From Myroides odoratus (lineage in GTDB: Bacteria; Bacteroidota; Bacteroidia; Flavobacteriales; Flavobacteriaceae): a stretch of DNA of 64,000 nt. This document shows, one piece after another, positions 59,888 to 64,000 of the stretch. A program made the translations under genes and the position numbers. Numbering within the stretch: the first letter of the stretch is position 1; each line of letters opens with the position of its first letter. The stretch is from contig NZ_LROZ01000022.1 of NCBI RefSeq assembly GCF_001549985.1, positions 1 through 64,000 on the forward strand, given 5' to 3'. The notes below the pieces were generated by a model. It worked only from the letters and a program-made list of their open reading frames with translations, had not been told where the DNA came from and did no database searches.

Positions 59888-61186
59888 TTAAATATCTTTT
59901 CCGATAGCGAATTGTAAATTTTCTAGTTGTTCGTTTAATTCCTTTTTAGTTTCGAGTAGAATATTTTTGTTGTCTACATAAGCTTCTACAAAATCTAAAT
60001 ACTCAATCATGCTGACGTTCTTTTTCTGGAAATTTTTGACATAAGCTTCAAGTAATTTATCTAATTGAAGTTCATAATCAGCATCTATTTGGTTGTATAA
60101 GTCTTGTGCTTGTGTATAGTTTCTCAAGGCTTCGATAATGTCGTTGGCAATTTCATTTTTCTTGTTTTTAGCCTCTAACTCTGCAATTTGAACTCCTAGT
60201 TTAGCTTCTTTGATGTTGCCTTTGTTGCGGTCAAAGATGGGAAGGTCAAAAGACAACCCGAAACCAACAAAATCACGCATAATATTTCCGCCTCGATCAT
60301 AATCAATACCTAGTGTGATATTGGGTGTACGCTCTGCTTTTTCAATCTCTACTTGTTTTTTAGCCTGATTGATGAGGTTGTCGTTCAGCATGATATCAGG
60401 TCTGTGTTCTTGGGCGTGAATAATCCAATCTTCAATTTGTAGTTCACTGACCAATTTAGTTGGTATTTCTAGCTCGTTGGTCACGTAAATAGGAGTATTG
60501 GTTCCAATGTTGATGAAATTTTTCAATTCTTTCAGCGCCTCTTCTAATTCTTTAGAAACATCCACTAATTCTTTTTTGAATTGCAACTCGGCTGCTTTTA
60601 ATCGGATGTATTCACTTTGACTGATATTCCCTTGGTTCAGCTGATTTTTGTAGCCTGTAATTAAGAGATTGGTGTTGTCAATTTGTTTTTGATAAATCTC
60701 CTGCTGTTGCTGTAAAACTTGAATGGAGGTTAAGGTATTGCGCAAGGAAAGTTTGGATTCGCGCAAAACGATTTCAAAATCAGTTTGACGTTCTTCAATG
60801 CTCAATTTTTGCAAATCAATGCGTTTGCGTCTTTTTCCTGCAGTTTCTATTTCCTGCTCAAGGTGAAGTGAAATTTGTTGGGAAGTTCCCCAATTGCCGA
60901 AGATAATGGGTTGCTCTTCTATATCTGTGGTACGCCAAACATTGACTTCTGAAATTTCAAATGTAGGATTAGGCCATAGTCTAGCTTGAATTAACTGGGC
61001 TTCTGCTTGAGAGATTTCCAATTTTTTAGCCAATAGATCTAAATTCTGTTCTAGAAATAAAGTTTCTATTTCTTGTTTGCTCAATTTTAGTGCTTGCTTT
61101 TTTTCTTGTGCTTGCTTTTTTTCTTGTGCTTGTGAAATACACATAGAAAGAACTAAAAATGATAAGGTTAGTACACGTCTAAACAT
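59888..61186 (-). CDS. czcC: Metal RND efflux outer-membrane channel (CzcC-like)
   Basis: A 432-residue TolC-family protein, first gene of the operon, with signal peptide MFRRVLTLSFLVLSMCISQA. Two tandem copies of QAQEKK just after the cleavage site come from an 18-bp DNA duplication (61093-61128), so this charged linker can vary in length in frame. The rest is typical (LSKQEIETLFLEQNLDLLAK, LNQGNISQSEYIRLKAAELQ, KKNVSMIEYLDFVEAY). A -7 word TAATTTTG (61207-61214, minus strand) stands 21 bp before the ATG. Confidence 0.9.
   Translation of the reverse strand: MFRRVLTLSFLVLSMCISQAQEKKQAQEKKQALKLSKQEIETLFLEQNLDLLAKKLEISQAEAQLIQARLWPNPTFEISEVNVWRTTDIEEQPIIFGNWGTSQQISLHLEQEIETAGKRRKRIDLQKLSIEERQTDFEIVLRESKLSLRNTLTSIQVLQQQQEIYQKQIDNTNLLITGYKNQLNQGNISQSEYIRLKAAELQFKKELVDVSKELEEALKELKNFINIGTNTPIYVTNELEIPTKLVSELQIEDWIIHAQEHRPDIMLNDNLINQAKKQVEIEKAERTPNITLGIDYDRGGNIMRDFVGFGLSFDLPIFDRNKGNIKEAKLGVQIAELEAKNKKNEIANDIIEALRNYTQAQDLYNQIDADYELQLDKLLEAYVKNFQKKNVSMIEYLDFVEAYVDNKNILLETKKELNEQLENLQFAIGKDI
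61093..61128. repeat. 18-bp in-frame tandem duplication in czcC
   Basis: Two exact copies of GCTTGCTTTTTTTCTTGT (plus-strand view) plus a partial third, encoding repeated QAQEKK. Confidence 0.92.
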
Positions 61187-61206
61187 CTTGCTCTTAATTT
61201 ATGGTT

Positions 61207-61214
61207 CAAAATTA
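61207..61214 (-). promoter_or_regulatory. Probable -7 element of the czcCBA operon
   Basis: TAATTTTG on the minus strand, 21 bp before the ATG; no TTG at the -33 position. Confidence 0.4.
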
Positions 61215-61621
61215 CAATACTCATATTATAGGGACTTTGGAGTCGCATTAATAGAATATTAAAACTAGATTAGAATTCGATTAGAACTCATTTGTCCTTT
61301 TCTTTTTAGAAGACAAGCAAAAGGTATACCATAAAAGTGAATTATTGATTAAATCGGGTGTTTTTATTTATTTTTTTATGTAAAATATAAGGTTTATGTA
61401 TGGGATTATTTTTAAAATAGTGTAAAATAACTATGTTTTTAATAAAAGTATATACCTGCAAGTACAAGGGAGGGAGATAGACTTGTATTTGAGGCGTTTT
61501 GCCCGTATCTGGACTAATTGATTTTGTTTTGGTAGAGGTGGGTATTTTTCTGAAAGCGATTGGAAATAAGCGGATAAAGAAGAAGCTAATACCATGAAAA
61601 TAAATAGGAGAGAGGGAAAAT
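61215..61621. other. Intergenic region between the ccsBA and czc genes
   Basis: About 400 bp of AT-rich DNA with no supportable frame or RNA. Upstream control of czcCBA should lie in its first part. Confidence 0.5.
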
Positions 61622-61657
61622 AAAAAAGCCTATTACCGAGCGGTAATAGGCTTTTTT
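61622..61657. terminator. Terminator of the ccsBA gene
   Basis: AAAAAAGCCTATTACCG pairs with CGGTAATAGGCTTTTTT across two bases (17 bp; the inner pairs probably open to form the loop). Confidence 0.93.
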
Positions 61658-61675
61658 TATGTTTAGAAATAGAAA

Positions 61676-64000
61676 TTATTTCTTTAAATGTTTTCTGTAT
61701 TGAATGAAAGATAATATACTAATTGCACTAACAAATCCAATAGACCACCAAATGATTGTTGGTGTAATTACTTTATCACCTGATGCATACGAGTGTAATC
61801 CACTTAAGTAGAAGTTTACTCCAAAATACGTCATCATAATTGCATAGTAAGCAAGGATGCTAAATACGTTGTAAAGCCATGTACCGCGCATTGCTGGAAC
61901 TAGACGAGCATGGATAACAAAAGCGTACACCATAATACTGATTAGTGCCCATGTTTCTTTTGGATCCCATCCCCAGTAACGTCCCCAACTCTCATTTGCC
62001 CATTGACCACCTAAGAAGTTTCCTATTGTCAATAGTACTAGACCAACAGTAAGCGCCATTTCGTTGATATAGGTTAATTCTTTGATGTTTAAATCCATTT
62101 TCTTTTTGTTCTTACTATTCGTTAAGATCATCAAGATTAAGGCAACAACACCTAGAATCATTCCCAGAGTAAATGGACCATAACTCGCCACAATAATGGC
62201 TACGTGGATAATTAACCAGTAAGAGTCTAATACCGGTTGTAAGTTAGAAATAGCAGGATCCATGTAGTTTAGATGGGCAGCCCATAAAATCATTCCTGTA
62301 ACGAAGGCGGTTGAAGCAATCGTTAATTCTGATTTCTTACCAAAATACAATCCAAATAGAGTAGTAGCCCAAGCCACATAGATTACTGATTCATATGCAT
62401 CACTCCAAGGAGCGTGACCTGAAACATACCAACGTACAGCTAAACCTAAAGTATGGATAACAAATAAGGCAAGGGTTAACCAATGCCCTACTTTAATTGC
62501 TTTATTCGCAAATTTATTTGGTTTTAAAATCACCCAAATAATAAAGATGAAAGAGAATAGAGCAACTACCATGTAATATTTATACAACGTTTTGAAAATA
62601 TCATATTGGTTGTATAAAATTTCAAATTTGATTTTGTTGTCTGATGGCATTATATTTTTACCATATGAATGCTGGAACGTATTGATGTGTTCTAGGTATT
62701 CATCTGCCTTTGTATAATCATTAGTACGTTTTGCATCAAATAGAGCAGGAACATACATGCGAGATAGGATATTCTTTGTAAAAGTAGAATCCATACCTGT
62801 CATTCCTGATTCATTTAACTCTAAAGGAGAAATCCATTTATTGTTGTCGTGTTTAGGAATAGGGAAGATGGCTAACATTCTTCCTGTAAAAGCGGCATTT
62901 AATAACGCTACTTTACCATCCAAATCCAAGAAATCGGTTTGGAATTTATTTTTTACGCTTGCGTGGTTTGCCTCGTCTACGTATTTTACAATTTTATAAT
63001 TTCCATTTTCATCAAAGAAATCAACAAATGAAGCATGTTTTGTACCCTTAGGTAAACCTAAAACTTCCGTGATTTTATAATTTCCTCTTTGTAATTCAAT
63101 GATAGGAGCGAAATACCAAAAGTTAGGTGCTCCTTCCATTTGTTGGGCAACGGTAAATTGCGTAATAGATAAGAAAACTTGGTCAGGTGTTAAGCCTTGG
63201 TAATTTTCTTTTTTATATACTTTTCTCAATAATTCAGAAGAGAAAGTATTGATTGGTTTCATACGTCCACCATAATCTTGAATCACTAAAGAACCGAATT
63301 TAGCTGCGTGTTCTTTGCTTATCGTATTGGCGTGAATGATTGAATCAATTACGGCAGCACTTGGTTTTTCAGGTGCATGCATGTGTTGCGCTGAAGCTCC
63401 AACAGAGAATAAAAGAACAAGTAGAGTCAACATCGACGCTTTTTTGTCTCTTACTTTGTTTAATTTGCGTTTTAAGTCAGCAAAACGCGAGTTTTTGTCA
63501 AATAAAATCCAAATTAAACCAACGTATAAGAAGAAATACCCAATGTATGTAATCCAAGTTCCCCAGAAATCGTGGTTTACAGACAGAATAGTCCCTTTTT
63601 CATCTGGGTCAAATTGCGCTTGGAAGAAACGGTATCCTTGATAATCTAAAATATTGTTCATATAAATGCGTGCATCAAAAGAGTTTTCACCATCTAAAAC
63701 AGTGACTTGACTTTCAAAAGCAGAATAACTTTTTTCTGTACCTGGATATTTATCTGCGATAAATTTATTTAAACGTACTTGGAAAGGTGTGGTATAAACT
63801 TTACTACCATAGAGCAAAGTAAACTCTAAATCACCGAGTTGAATTGCTTGAGGTTCACCCATTCTACCTGCTTTTCCTTTCAAGATTACTTCTTTTTCAA
63901 GTCCTTGAGAACGCACAGTAACAATAAGAGCATCCGTAGTCATTTGGTCTTTAAAGTTACCGTTGGAAACTACTTTTGTTTTTCCTTTCATTGGTAGTTC
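61676..64000 (-). CDS. ccsA: Fused ResB-CcsA cytochrome c biogenesis protein, 5' end outside the window
   Basis: The frame stays open to the window edge (an ATG at 63991 is internal), so the N-terminus is missing. The visible 774 residues start inside a ResB-like domain (GKAGRMGEPQAIQLGDLEFT, then YPGTEKSYSAFESQVTVLDG), pass a hydrophobic segment and a long periplasmic region (QHMHAPEKPSAAVIDSI onward), and end with a CcsA domain of several TM helices. The haem-handling WWD motif reads WGRYWGWDPKETWALI. System II CcsBA exports haem and attaches it to apocytochromes; fusions of this kind are usual in Bacteroidota. It is followed by a strong terminator. Confidence 0.93.
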   Translation of the reverse strand, partial: ELPMKGKTKVVSNGNFKDQMTTDALIVTVRSQGLEKEVILKGKAGRMGEPQAIQLGDLEFTLLYGSKVYTTPFQVRLNKFIADKYPGTEKSYSAFESQVTVLDGENSFDARIYMNNILDYQGYRFFQAQFDPDEKGTILSVNHDFWGTWITYIGYFFLYVGLIWILFDKNSRFADLKRKLNKVRDKKASMLTLLVLLFSVGASAQHMHAPEKPSAAVIDSIIHANTISKEHAAKFGSLVIQDYGGRMKPINTFSSELLRKVYKKENYQGLTPDQVFLSITQFTVAQQMEGAPNFWYFAPIIELQRGNYKITEVLGLPKGTKHASFVDFFDENGNYKIVKYVDEANHASVKNKFQTDFLDLDGKVALLNAAFTGRMLAIFPIPKHDNNKWISPLELNESGMTGMDSTFTKNILSRMYVPALFDAKRTNDYTKADEYLEHINTFQHSYGKNIMPSDNKIKFEILYNQYDIFKTLYKYYMVVALFSFIFIIWVILKPNKFANKAIKVGHWLTLALFVIHTLGLAVRWYVSGHAPWSDAYESVIYVAWATTLFGLYFGKKSELTIASTAFVTGMILWAAHLNYMDPAISNLQPVLDSYWLIIHVAIIVASYGPFTLGMILGVVALILMILTNSKNKKKMDLNIKELTYINEMALTVGLVLLTIGNFLGGQWANESWGRYWGWDPKETWALISIMVYAFVIHARLVPAMRGTWLYNVFSILAYYAIMMTYFGVNFYLSGLHSYASGDKVITPTIIWWSIGFVSAISILSFIQYRKHLKK

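Overview
The window looks like chromosomal DNA from a low-G+C member of the Bacteroidota, most likely Flavobacteriaceae; a Myroides-like genome is my guess, not a demonstrated identity. Supporting signs are promoters of the Bacteroidota type (TTG at about -33 and TAnnTTTG at about -7), a type III glutamine synthetase, a mitochondrial-type aconitase beside AcnB, a fused ResB-CcsA cytochrome c maturation protein, a GAPDH with the long N-terminal extension usual in this phylum, many secreted proteins and lipoproteins, and little sign of Shine-Dalgarno sites.

Layout. 1-3.6 kb: two repeat-rich surface proteins, the first cut by the window edge. 3.9-13.8 kb: housekeeping genes (GAPDH, HtrA protease, dapF-GNAT-mltG operon, CAT-like acetyltransferase with a HAD phosphatase, a Crp/Fnr regulator, release factor 3). 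14-16.3 kb: a SurA-type periplasmic chaperone operon. 16.5-22.5 kb: acnB, behind a long structured leader, and acnA. 22.7-32.9 kb: a 12-copy heptamer repeat, a LysR/MFS divergent pair, a uracil permease, a TlpA-like thioredoxin, an HD phosphohydrolase, a VOC protein, small secreted proteins, and an AraC-Bcr/CflA efflux pair. 33.3 kb: a lipoprotein gene.

34.3-40.5 kb is an accessory island lying against the 3' end of a tRNA-Arg(UCU) gene. It holds decayed mobile genes (the 3' half of a DUF3127/SSB-like gene, a phage-type ORF with an in-frame TAG, an ISL3-like transposase fragment), an ApeA-type HEPN anti-phage protein, a lipoprotein with a glycine-zipper tail overlapped by a small membrane protein (toxin/immunity-like), an unannotated 32-residue hydrophobic peptide lying antisense to a predicted short RNA, and a two-gene operon for an unknown membrane-anchored coiled-coil protein. 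A terminator-plus-promoter module is duplicated after the ApeA gene and after the coiled-coil operon, as if cassettes were joined by a common linker. This is the best place to look for an undescribed system.

40.8-48.7 kb: a copper/silver-type RND efflux operon (Met/Cys-rich secreted protein, CusA, TolC-like protein with a Met-rich insert, CusB with two C-terminal HMA domains). 48.8-53 kb: a UbiE-like methyltransferase, an unknown protein, a secreted lipase-like protein, a small lipoprotein. 53.2-55.4 kb: type III glutamine synthetase. 55.7-61.2 kb: a second heavy-metal RND operon (czcCBA type). 61.7 kb to the end: the ResB-CcsA protein, cut by the window edge. Many convergent gene pairs share near-perfect bidirectional terminators, and several gene ends carry short purine/pyrimidine or GTTGAC/GTTAAC-type intergenic repeats.
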